From Tetragenococcus solitarius NBRC 100494 (lineage in GTDB: Bacteria; Bacillota; Bacilli; Lactobacillales; Enterococcaceae), in NCBI RefSeq assembly GCF_001544195.1, contig NZ_BCPY01000022.1, positions 1-37,302 of the forward strand: a stretch of 37,302 nucleotides of DNA. The letters run 5' to 3'. A program made the position numbers and the translations under genes. This document shows positions 1 to 7,263 of this stretch, in pieces. A model generated the notes under the pieces. The model had not been told where the DNA came from and ran no database searches. It saw only the letters and a program-made list of their open reading frames with translations. Every line of letters starts with the position of its first letter. Position 1 is the first letter of the stretch.

Positions 1-655
1 ATTATCAAGGCCAAAAGATGGATGTCAAAGAAATCTTCAAACGAAATAAAAAGCGCCGCGGTCGTTCTCGCTATCTTTTGAGTGTCCAAGTAGAAGCTGT
101 CGTAGAAGGGAAAATCCTTCCCATTAAGTTGGTATATATTCGCAATCGCAATAAACGAAACGACTATTTGGTCTTAGCTTCGACCGATATCGATCTGACC
201 GAAGACGAGATCATTCAGCTCTATGCTAGACGCTGGTCGGTGGAAGTCTACTTCAAGATGTGCAAACAATACTTAAAATTAGCCAAGTACCAAGGGATTT
301 CTTATGACGGGATCTTTGCGCATACGACACTGGTAGCTATCGGTTATATGATCCTAGCGGTGCAAGAACGTGAAAGTAAAGACGACCGAACGCTTGGCGA
401 GTTATTTTATCTTCTCATTGATGAGCTTTCCGAGCTTTCTGTATCGGAAGCCATTCTGCAATTACTCGTTTTATTCCAAGAAGCTTTTGCGGATGAATAT
501 GTTTTGGATGAAGCCGTATTAAATAACATTATCGAACAGTTCCTTGAAAAACTACCTTCCTCTATACAAAAACAGCTCAAGCAAGCAGGTTGAAGTTAAT
601 TTTGTGCATGAGATCCTTGGTATACCAAGGGATACGTATCGAAAAGTAGGTTTCA
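1..655 (+). mobile_element. IS4-family insertion sequence, right-hand part
   Basis: The element enters from the left edge, so its left end, terminal repeat and target duplication cannot be checked. It carries the C-terminal part of a DDE transposase. After the transposase stop there are about 60 bases, including a perfect 16-base palindrome CCTTGGTATACCAAGG at 615-630, and then the sequence joins the interior of a PTS EIIC gene on the minus strand. The right boundary is placed at about 653-662, where the EIIC reading frame loses its family-like sequence; it is uncertain by about 10 bases. The insertion therefore interrupts the sugar transporter. Confidence 0.8.
3..593 (+). CDS. IS4-family transposase, C-terminal part (5' end outside window)
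   Basis: Catalyses cut-and-paste transposition through a DDE (RNase H-like) fold. The reading frame is open to the left edge (codons Tyr-Gln-Gly-Gln-Lys precede the first in-window Met at 18), so this is a partial gene and the Met at 18 is internal. The segment YARRWSVEVYFKMCK matches the IS4 signature Y-x2-R-x3-E-x6-K exactly, and that Glu is the third catalytic acid. The two Asp residues must lie upstream of the window. The last ~100 residues look like the helical C-terminal tail of the family. The frame runs to a normal stop with no frameshift in the visible part, so the copy may be active. Exact IS name not determined. Confidence 0.85.
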   Translation, partial: YQGQKMDVKEIFKRNKKRRGRSRYLLSVQVEAVVEGKILPIKLVYIRNRNKRNDYLVLASTDIDLTEDEIIQLYARRWSVEVYFKMCKQYLKLAKYQGISYDGIFAHTTLVAIGYMILAVQERESKDDRTLGELFYLLIDELSELSVSEAILQLLVLFQEAFADEYVLDEAVLNNIIEQFLEKLPSSIQKQLKQAG

Positions 656-1123
656 AGTTTTAGTGACTAATTTGTCATTTCCGATTAAACGAACAAACAC
701 TTCTGTTGAAAGAATCGCTACAATAATTGCGACAAACAAACCTGTAGTATCCATACCTGTGGCTCCGCCGACCGTAAAGAACGAAGCTAAAGAAACGATT
801 CCCGTTGACACTGGATCCTTGCCATAATCCTTGGCCAAATTACTGGCCACTAAATAAGCAATCATTACAGATAATACTGCAAACGTTCCACCCCAAACGG
901 AATCACCTACGCCCTTCCAAGATTCATTAGCAAAAATTGAATTCATCAATTCTTGGAAACCAGGAATAGGTAAATTATTAATCATGGTGGCTAAACCACC
1001 GAGAATTAATAATGGCATCGTGACCATAAATGCATCACGAATAGCAACTAAATGTCTTTGTGCACCAATTTTTGAAGCCACTGGTACAAATTTTTCTTCC
1101 ATAAAACGTACAAATGTATCCAT
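653..1123 (-). pseudogene. celB: PTS cellobiose-type EIIC, N-terminal fragment interrupted by IS element
   Basis: Membrane channel (EIIC) of a cellobiose/diacetylchitobiose-family PTS permease. The opening MDTFVRFMEEKFVPVASKIG and the following helices (LLILGGLATMINN, FAVLSVMIAYLVASNLA) are typical of the N-terminal half. Only about 150 residues remain of a family that is normally 410-450 aa. The frame departs from family-like sequence after GNDKLV and stops at 653, where the IS4 element begins, so the sugar-binding half is missing. The start has a Shine-Dalgarno (GGAGGAAAAA just upstream of ATG at 1123). It lies 24 bases downstream of the EIIA gene in the same operon. The missing 3' part may sit beyond the left edge on the other side of the IS, which I cannot see. 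Confidence 0.88.
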
Positions 1124-1147
1124 TTTTTCCTCCTACAAAACTAGGGT

Positions 1148-1468
1148 TTATTTTTCGTCTAAACGACGATATAAATCAATAATTTCCGTCGCCAAATCTT
1201 TAAAAGCAATAGCTGTCATTAAGTGGTCCTGGGAATGCACAGTAAGTAAAGTTATATCCATGTGTTTTCCTTGAGCTTCTTCTGCCAGCATATTTGTTTG
1301 CGACTGATGGGCCTGATTTAATGATTCATCAGCATCTTTTAGTTTTTGCTCTGCTAAATCAAAGTCCCCTTTTTTAGCTGCTGCGATGGCTTCCATTGCA
1401 TCACTTTTGGCATTGCCGCCATACATAATCAATCCTATCACTGCTTCTAAATTTTCTTGCTCGTCCAT
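1148..1468 (-). CDS. celC: PTS cellobiose-type EIIA component
   Basis: Cytoplasmic EIIA of the lactose/cellobiose PTS family; it takes phosphate from HPr and passes it to the EIIB cysteine. The 106-aa product is family-sized. The block LLTVHSQDHLM holds the phosphorylated His (His78, the same position as in lactococcal LacF) and His82. I start at ATG 1468 because a perfect AGGAGG lies 8 bases upstream; a TTG 33 bases further up has no ribosome site. It is separated from the EIIB gene by a 317-base gap full of hairpin repeats, unusual within a PTS operon, and is followed closely by the broken EIIC. Without EIIC this EIIA cannot support transport unless another EIIC substitutes. Confidence 0.93.
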   Translation of the reverse strand: MDEQENLEAVIGLIMYGGNAKSDAMEAIAAAKKGDFDLAEQKLKDADESLNQAHQSQTNMLAEEAQGKHMDITLLTVHSQDHLMTAIAFKDLATEIIDLYRRLDEK

Positions 1469-1513
1469 ACCTAATTCCTCCTCATATTTTTCAGAGAGCA
1501 AAAGTAGTTTTTA

Positions 1514-1766
1514 CTCCCTGTCTTGTTAATCATAGGGAATGAATCTTCAATTTAACCCCCATCTTTTCATTCTCAGGGAGTAAATTTAAAATTCTATCCC
1601 TATCTTTAACATTTTTCTTTCTATTTTTTTTAAAAGTCCTCGTTTTCCGGCAATTTTAGGGAGTCTTTTAGCAATTCATTCCCTGTCTTTTCATTCTCAG
1701 GGAACAAAAGTAATTTTTACTCCCTATCTTTCTAATCATAGGGAGTAGATTTCTATTTCTCTCCCT
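1514..1766 (-). repeat. Array of short hairpin repeats (CTCCCT...AGGGAG) between EIIB and EIIA genes
   Basis: The 317-base gap 1469-1785 contains no gene. It holds about five related units of a 5' TCCCT arm, a ~14-base loop and a 3' AGGGA arm: 1515-1538, about 1556-1580 (imperfect left arm), 1597-1663 (long loop), 1679-1704 (7-bp arms) and 1718-1747 (perfect 10-bp arms TACTCCCTAT/ATAGGGAGTA), plus an unpaired TCCCT at 1762. Loops are related: gtcttttcattctc, atcttttcattctc, gtcttgttaatcat, atctttctaatcat. Distances between units vary, so this is not a CRISPR. The hairpins could act in mRNA processing or differential expression of EIIB against EIIA/EIIC, or may simply be a repeat family; no function is shown. 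Confidence 0.8.
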
Positions 1767-1785
1767 GATCTTTTTTTCATAGTTG

Positions 1786-2103
1786 TCATGCCATCAAATT
1801 TTGTGCTTGTTGTAATACATTTTCGCCGTTCATCATGCCATAATCCGACATATTGATGACATCTAGGGGAATATTTTTTGGTGCTAAGCGTTTTTCAAAA
1901 TCCCCCTTCATAAAACGCACTTGTGGGCCTAACAATAACACGTCCACAGGTTTATTCTCTAAATTTTGGTCTGCTTCAGAAGAAGAACAAGCAAAGATTT
2001 CAGCGTCTACCCCTTTATCTTCTGCTGCTTTTTGCATTTTTGTTACTAACAAACTGGTACTCATTCCTGCCGAACAAACTAACATAATGGTTTTTTTAGC
2101 CAT
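1786..2103 (-). CDS. celA: PTS cellobiose-type EIIB component
   Basis: Cytoplasmic EIIB of the lactose/cellobiose PTS family; its active-site cysteine accepts phosphate from EIIA and phosphorylates the incoming sugar. The N-terminal MLVCSAGMSTS motif places the catalytic residue at Cys10, followed by the usual P-loop. The length of 105 aa is normal. ATG 2103 is chosen because AAGGAG lies 7 bases upstream; the longer frame to 2175 has no ribosome site and runs over the promoter. This is the first gene after the -24/-12 promoter, so transcription should depend on sigma-54 and on the activator encoded just upstream. Confidence 0.94.
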   Translation of the reverse strand: MAKKTIMLVCSAGMSTSLLVTKMQKAAEDKGVDAEIFACSSSEADQNLENKPVDVLLLGPQVRFMKGDFEKRLAPKNIPLDVINMSDYGMMNGENVLQQAQNLMA

Positions 2104-2143
2104 GATTTTCTCTCCTTCATTTTTGTATTTACACTTATTTAAA

Positions 2144-2159
2144 AGCAAAAAGCATGCCA
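2144..2159 (-). promoter_or_regulatory. Sigma-54 (-24/-12) promoter of the cel PTS operon
   Basis: Read on the minus strand the site is TGGCATGCTTTTTGCT, matching TGGCACG-N4-TTGCW with one mismatch, exact spacing and both invariant dinucleotides (GG at -24, GC at -12). Predicted start is about 2133, giving a ~30-base leader to the EIIB gene. The adjacent gene encodes a sigma-54 activator with GAYTGA loop, which supports the call strongly. Confidence 0.9.
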
Positions 2160-2170
2160 AAATAAATAAG

Positions 2171-2200
2171 ACCAAATCCTCAGTAACACAAGGTTTTGGT
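2171..2200 (-). terminator. Stem-loop between celR and the -24/-12 promoter
   Basis: Ten-base arms ACCAAATCCT / AGGTTTTGGT with one mismatch and a 10-base loop. It follows the activator gene stop and precedes the sigma-54 promoter, so it may terminate the celR transcript. The following T tract is poor, so a terminator role is only moderately supported. Confidence 0.45.
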
Positions 2201-2214
2201 CTATATCTTTTATC

Positions 2215-2258
2215 TTACACACTAAATTTAAATTTTACACACTAATTTTGTGTGTAAA
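2215..2258 (-). promoter_or_regulatory. Candidate upstream activator sites: three TTACACAC repeats
   Basis: TTACACACTAA occurs at 2215-2225 and 2235-2245, and an inverted copy GTGTGTAAA at 2250-2258. The last two form a perfect 9-bp inverted repeat TTTACACAC / GTGTGTAAA with a 7-base spacer. The site lies about 60-110 bases upstream of the -24/-12 promoter, a normal place for an enhancer of a sigma-54 activator, and overlaps the 3' end of the activator gene itself. The role is inferred from position and symmetry. Confidence 0.6.
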
Positions 2259-4959
2259 GCTTAAAGGGCGTATCGATCTGGTTTTTAATAAACGCCTCTG
2301 TTAAGTATGCAATTTCGTCATCAGGAATCCGAATATCATAGTTTTTTTCAATCGAAATAAATGACGTTTTTAGGATATCCGTTTCTAAACGATATTTCTT
2401 TTGAAAAGAAGATAAATCATTGAATTGCCTATCTATCCCTGTTGTTCGTAAAGCTTCGATTAAAAAGGCTAGATGAATCACTAATCCTGCTTCCACACTT
2501 GGCTCTAAAATGATATGTAATTGTGATTGTACTTGCTGAACGAGCGATTTTAGTGTTTCAACTAAAACAGGCAACGAACCAGCGTGAGTAATCGTTCCAT
2601 CCAGTGAGTTGACAATTGTTTCTGCAGGAATCTCATCTTTGACAATACTCTTAAGCACCTTTAACTTCTGGTCGTCAAAAACATCATAGGCAGAAAAGAA
2701 AGGAATATTTTGATATTCAACTTCCACTGTACCTGCAATGGCTTTAATTTCATATTCTTCCAAAAGATTATCGATATGCTTTTTAAAAGTTTCTCTTTCA
2801 ATAAATTGCATCTGAATCACTTCAACTTTTGATTGATCGACAATAGCAGCAATACGTTCGTATAACTTAGCTGCCACACCTTCTCCGGTAAAACAGGTTA
2901 CAACGATGGCTCTTTTATTCGCTTTATCTTCATGTTCTACTTGAAATTGTTCGCGCACAATCGTTTCAAAAGAGGTTTGGATATTCTGGTAAATATCTTC
3001 TAAGCTGCGCCCTGCTTCTGACATTCGTAGGGCTTCAATGACAATCATTGTACTCGTCATTGAAATCGCTTTGGTACGAATTCCTGTTTCTTCATAAAGT
3101 AGTATTGCAAATGAATTTAATGACCCCATATCTGTTAATAATATTAATCCATTTAGAAAGTTTGCTTTATTTTCTAAAACGTAGTTCAACAGTTTTTGAT
3201 ACATTTGATTCACGACTGTATCAAGCGGCATATCCATGGCTGTCCCACTATCTGTACCTAACAACTCTTGAGCAGCCGACAAAATACTCGAAGCTGTCGA
3301 GTTTCCGTGCATCAAGACCACCACTCCTACTTTATTTTGAGGGAGCTGTTCTTCTTGCCCCAATTGAATGGAAAGAAACATACTGACAAAACCAATTTCA
3401 TCAAAAGGAATCTCTACTTGCAGTTCTTCTTCAATCTCTGTAGATAAATCTAATGCTACTTGAAACTCGTTTTTTAATGTTTTTCTGACTCGGTTCAAAT
3501 CAGGGTGAACGATAGTCTCCCCTTTACGAATACGATCTAAGGTCAATTGTAAATGTAGGGCAAAGGCAAAGCGCGCTTTTTCATTATAACTACGATCTAG
3601 CCGCTTTTCCGCTACGTCATACAAGCGATTGGTCAAATCCCATATATTGGCCGCAATCATCCCTCTTTGAGTAGATGTCTGGGCTAATTCTTCCACATAG
3701 CTTTCAAAATAAGCCTCTACATCTTTAGAAATAACTTTTTCCAAGTTCGTATGGTCCACACCCATTTGATTTAAAGAAGCTAACTTGTCTTCAATTTCTT
3801 GATAGACTTCCATATTGGGATCTAAATCTTGTGTCCAGCTAACTTCGCTTCCTTGAGGCTCAAAAGTCAGATAATCTCCTTTTCCTTCAAGGAAAGGTTC
3901 GAGTCGCTCTGACATTTCTTTTACTTTAAGCATCCCTTTTTGTACTTGTAGAGGACAATCTTTTTTACGAATTAATAAAACGTTTTGTTCGCGCGTCCTA
4001 TAATGTAAAAACGACTTTGCGCAAACTAATTTTAAGTCACGTTTCACTTGTCCGATATTGGCTTTGGCATCATATAACATAAAAGCTAAAAGAGCGTCTT
4101 TTTCCACTTTAATTGGTTGATTTAACCGATTGGCCTCTTGTTTAACAAAAAGCGAGATGATTTCATAGCGTTCATCTAAAGAACGCGCAGCTAAATCAGG
4201 CAGGGTAATCGACATAGGAATCCTGCGGTTAAAAGTGTCTAAAAAAGCATCTGAGGTTTCGGTAGTTGCTCCTATTATCTGAACAGACGCTTCATAAGTT
4301 TGGCTACTTTCCCCTAAGGGACGATAAACTCCCTTGTCGATAAAGCTAAACAACATCTCTTGGCCTTCAGGCGGCAGGCGATGAATTTCGTCTAAAAATA
4401 AGATACCGTCATCTGCCTCAGCTAAAAGGCCTGTTTGATTGGTCTCTGCTCCGGTATAGGCTCCTTTTTTTACACCAAAAATATGTCCAAACAACAACTG
4501 TGGATTTTGCGCGTAATCTGCACAATTAAAAGAGATAAAAGGCGCATCTTTGGGTAAAGCTTCGGCTTGTACAGCAAACTGGTACATACATTCTGCAAAC
4601 ATGGTTTTTCCTGTACCTGTTTGACCAAAAATAATCGTATGTAATCCTCTAGGCGGATATAACATCGCTGCTTTGGCTTGTTGAATACTGACTTTTAAAG
4701 AAGCATCTGCTCCCACTAAGCGGTCAAAATGAAAGGTTGTTGCTAGTTTTTCCTCAGAATTTATGTCCTTAGCTAATTGAGGCTGATAAACCACAGGGCG
4801 TCCAGAAGATTTATTTACCTGCCCATTTTTTGCCAATTCATTTAGATAGCGGCTAACATTACTGCGATCCATCTGCAGTATTTCGCCGATTTGCTTGGCT
4901 GTTAGTCCAGTAGCATGCTGTTGAACTAGTTGTAAAACTTCTTGTTTTCTTGGATTCAT
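2242..4959 (-). CDS. celR: LevR/CelR-type sigma-54 transcriptional activator with PRD and PTS domains
   Basis: Activator that should switch on the adjacent cel PTS operon through sigma-54 RNA polymerase. Order over 905 aa: N-terminal helix-turn-helix (~1-60), AAA+ domain with Walker A GQTGTGKT at 112-119, the sigma-54 contact loop GAYTGA at 166-171 and Walker B GILFLDEIH near 185, a PTS regulation domain (PRD) near 440-530, an EIIA-mannose-like domain with VVVLMHGNSTASS near 550, an EIIB-like segment (VVTCFTGEG) and a C-terminal PRD (HLAFLIEALRTTG). Family knowledge: PTS components phosphorylate the PRDs to report sugar and energy state. Start ATG 4959 has AGGAGG upstream. Only 20 bases separate it from the helicase gene, so it probably shares that transcript. 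Its main target operon is broken by the IS. Confidence 0.92.
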   Translation of the reverse strand: MNPRKQEVLQLVQQHATGLTAKQIGEILQMDRSNVSRYLNELAKNGQVNKSSGRPVVYQPQLAKDINSEEKLATTFHFDRLVGADASLKVSIQQAKAAMLYPPRGLHTIIFGQTGTGKTMFAECMYQFAVQAEALPKDAPFISFNCADYAQNPQLLFGHIFGVKKGAYTGAETNQTGLLAEADDGILFLDEIHRLPPEGQEMLFSFIDKGVYRPLGESSQTYEASVQIIGATTETSDAFLDTFNRRIPMSITLPDLAARSLDERYEIISLFVKQEANRLNQPIKVEKDALLAFMLYDAKANIGQVKRDLKLVCAKSFLHYRTREQNVLLIRKKDCPLQVQKGMLKVKEMSERLEPFLEGKGDYLTFEPQGSEVSWTQDLDPNMEVYQEIEDKLASLNQMGVDHTNLEKVISKDVEAYFESYVEELAQTSTQRGMIAANIWDLTNRLYDVAEKRLDRSYNEKARFAFALHLQLTLDRIRKGETIVHPDLNRVRKTLKNEFQVALDLSTEIEEELQVEIPFDEIGFVSMFLSIQLGQEEQLPQNKVGVVVLMHGNSTASSILSAAQELLGTDSGTAMDMPLDTVVNQMYQKLLNYVLENKANFLNGLILLTDMGSLNSFAILLYEETGIRTKAISMTSTMIVIEALRMSEAGRSLEDIYQNIQTSFETIVREQFQVEHEDKANKRAIVVTCFTGEGVAAKLYERIAAIVDQSKVEVIQMQFIERETFKKHIDNLLEEYEIKAIAGTVEVEYQNIPFFSAYDVFDDQKLKVLKSIVKDEIPAETIVNSLDGTITHAGSLPVLVETLKSLVQQVQSQLHIILEPSVEAGLVIHLAFLIEALRTTGIDRQFNDLSSFQKKYRLETDILKTSFISIEKNYDIRIPDDEIAYLTEAFIKNQIDTPFKLYTQN

Positions 4960-4979
4960 GAAACTCCTCCTAATGATGT

Positions 4980-6221
4980 CTAACGGTTACCAGAAGAAGT
5001 CTTTCCATTACGTTTCCCTTTATTTTTTGGCTTTTTCTTACTCTTTTTGGGCTTCTTCGATTTCTTTTTCGTTTTTGTAGGGGTTGTTTTGGGTTGTTCT
5101 TCTGGATTTTCAGTGGTTAGAGTTCCTTCATATAAATAAATTTCTTGCAGGGATAGTTTTAAACGATTTGTGATTTTTTTTAGCTGGGGCAAAGTATGCT
5201 CTTGCACAATAGTAACGACAGCTCCGCTTTTTCCCATACGTCCAATACGACCGGCACGGTGCAAATAGCTTTCTGCTGTATTCGGTACCTCCGCATTAAT
5301 CACATAGTATAAATCTGCAATATCTAAGCCTCTAGAAGCGACATCGGTCGTTAACAATTCAACTAGCTGTTGCTGGCGGAAATTTTCTAATGCCTGTTTG
5401 CGCATTATTTTCGATTGGTCAGAAGCTAAACTAGCCACAGGCAAATGGTGATACTGTAGTTTTTCTTCTGCACTTCCTAAATCCTGCACTTCATTAAAAA
5501 AGACCAATCCCTGAAAATCAGGTAAATTTCCCATTCTTCTTAAGGCATCTACTCTTTTCCTAGCAGGATAAACTAAATAATAGTGAGTGACTTTTTTATG
5601 GCTGTCTTCTTCTTTAGTCACATCAAATACAGGCAAATCACTCTGAACAAAACGCTTGATCGCTGGTAAAGCTTTTTCCCCTGTTGCAGAAAAGAAAGCG
5701 TACTGACTTGTCTTAGGCACACTTTTTAGAATGGACTCCATAAAACCAACGGCTTCTTTTTGCAGCAACTGATCTACTTCATCTAAAATAACCATTTGAA
5801 TATGCGCTGCTTTTAATTTTTTTTCTTTCATCAGCTCAACCAACCGACCAGGTGTACCGATAAGTATTTCGGGCTTTGCTTTTAGTTTTTCTAGCTGCCT
5901 TTTTTTATTTGCTCCGCCAATAAGTGCTTGAACATGTAAGTCTAAATCTGCTGCCCAAGGCCTTGCAACGTTAGCTACTTGTATGCCTAATTCTTGCGAA
6001 GGCGTCACAATCAATAATTGATTGCCTTGTTTAGGTTTCACCTTTAAAAGTGTCGGCCAAAGATAAGCCAACGTCTTGCCGGTACCTGTAGGTGCGATAC
6101 CGACAAGACTTTTTCCTTGATATAAATCAGAAAAAACTTTTTCTTGAATCAAAGATGCTTGTTCAAATCCTTCTGATATTATTCGTTGTTGCCAAACTTC
6201 CGGCAGAAACTGTTTTTCCAT
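4980..6221 (-). CDS. DEAD-box-type RNA helicase, YfmL-like, with lysine-rich tail
   Basis: ATP-dependent RNA helicase of superfamily 2, probably acting in ribosome assembly or RNA turnover by analogy to Bacillus YfmL. Visible motifs: Q-motif region (SLIQEK), Walker A APTGTGKT at 43-50, TPGR, motif II DEVD at 147-150 (instead of DEAD), SAT in FFSATGEK, and motif VI HRAGRIGRMG. The last ~35 residues are a lysine-rich, disordered tail likely to bind RNA. At 413 aa it is a minimal core helicase plus tail. Start ATG 6221 follows AGGAAAAAT. It lies 10 bases after the oxidoreductase gene and 20 bases before celR on the same strand, consistent with one transcript. Confidence 0.9.
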   Translation of the reverse strand: MEKQFLPEVWQQRIISEGFEQASLIQEKVFSDLYQGKSLVGIAPTGTGKTLAYLWPTLLKVKPKQGNQLLIVTPSQELGIQVANVARPWAADLDLHVQALIGGANKKRQLEKLKAKPEILIGTPGRLVELMKEKKLKAAHIQMVILDEVDQLLQKEAVGFMESILKSVPKTSQYAFFSATGEKALPAIKRFVQSDLPVFDVTKEEDSHKKVTHYYLVYPARKRVDALRRMGNLPDFQGLVFFNEVQDLGSAEEKLQYHHLPVASLASDQSKIMRKQALENFRQQQLVELLTTDVASRGLDIADLYYVINAEVPNTAESYLHRAGRIGRMGKSGAVVTIVQEHTLPQLKKITNRLKLSLQEIYLYEGTLTTENPEEQPKTTPTKTKKKSKKPKKSKKKPKNKGKRNGKTSSGNR

Positions 6222-6230
6222 ATTTTTCCT

Positions 6231-7238
6231 CTATTCTTGATCGGCGTCAAAAACCACACCTGCTTGTTTTCTTAATTCATATAATACCTGATTGACATTA
6301 CGAGCTAATTCCACCCATTCTTCATATTTTTCTCCATAAACAGTGTTTTCAGGATTTTGAATGACGTTAGCAAAATCGCTGGCTTCTTCGATCATCGGAT
6401 TTTCTTTAGCAGACACTTCAATTTCTAGTGGTGCACCATTCTCTGTGTGTTTGTACAAATAAGCTTGGTTAATTGAATTGACTGCATCAAGCCAAAGCGT
6501 TCCATCATCGAAGTAAATTTCTGAAGGCAAATGAGCTTCACCAATTTTTCCATGCTGTAAAGTAACATCAAAATTTTCATAGCGTAAAATAATGATACCC
6601 ATACCGTCGACGCCGGTTTGAATTTTTTTAGCAAAATGATGAACTTCTTTAGGAAGACCAAACCAGCCTAGCGCTGCATAAAGCAGATAAACCCCTAAGT
6701 CTGCCAAAGAACCAGCAGAAAAATGGGGGGAAAAGATATTGGGCTCTTCTCCTTGCAAGACTAAATCATAACGCGAAGAATATTTCATGTAAGTGAAATT
6801 TGCTCCGATAATATGATTCGGTGTCGGCAAAAATTCCTTCATTTTTTTAAAACTTTCTTCATGGATATTACGTGCTGCTTCAAAAAAGAAAACTTGATTT
6901 TCATTGGCTTGTTTAATGATCGTTGCCATCTCTTTAGGTGTCGAAAACGCTGGTTTTTCAACAATCACATTTTTCCCTGCTGCAATCGCTTGTTGGGCCT
7001 GGGCAAAATGCAGGCTATTAGGAGAAGCAATATAGACGGTATCCATCTCTTCTATAGCAAAAAAATCTGTTAAATCATCCATGTAATGCCGATTTCCTGC
7101 ATATTTTTCACCAAATTCTTCGGCTTTAGCCATTTTTCTAGAATAAACAGCCGCTAACTCATATTCTCCAGTTGCAAGAGCTGCTTGTACAAATTGATGG
7201 GTAATCCAATTGGTGCCTATAATTCCTAAATGAATCAT
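6231..7238 (-). CDS. Gfo/Idh/MocA-family NAD(P)-dependent oxidoreductase
   Basis: Probable NAD(P)-dependent sugar or polyol dehydrogenase of unknown substrate. The N-terminal Rossmann fold begins IHLGIIGTNWITHQF, followed by the family marker VEKPAFST (EKP at 94-96) and the C-terminal alpha/beta substrate domain. I start at ATG 7238 (335 aa): GAAGGA lies 6 bases upstream, while longer starts run into sfsA or sit on top of the ribosome site. The gene follows sfsA by 25 bases and precedes the helicase by 9, so it is operonic. Substrate cannot be predicted from these neighbours. Confidence 0.88.
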   Translation of the reverse strand: MIHLGIIGTNWITHQFVQAALATGEYELAAVYSRKMAKAEEFGEKYAGNRHYMDDLTDFFAIEEMDTVYIASPNSLHFAQAQQAIAAGKNVIVEKPAFSTPKEMATIIKQANENQVFFFEAARNIHEESFKKMKEFLPTPNHIIGANFTYMKYSSRYDLVLQGEEPNIFSPHFSAGSLADLGVYLLYAALGWFGLPKEVHHFAKKIQTGVDGMGIIILRYENFDVTLQHGKIGEAHLPSEIYFDDGTLWLDAVNSINQAYLYKHTENGAPLEIEVSAKENPMIEEASDFANVIQNPENTVYGEKYEEWVELARNVNQVLYELRKQAGVVFDADQE

Positions 7239-7263
7239 CGTCATTCCTTCTTTCCATAATATT

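Noticed and set aside
984-1274. Plus-strand ORF over the EIIC/EIIA region
   Set aside because: Lies antisense to clear PTS genes, has no ribosome site and no recognisable protein sequence.
1514-1766. CRISPR-like array
   Set aside because: Repeats are diverged and only ~25 bases with irregular gaps, there are no uniform spacers and no cas genes.
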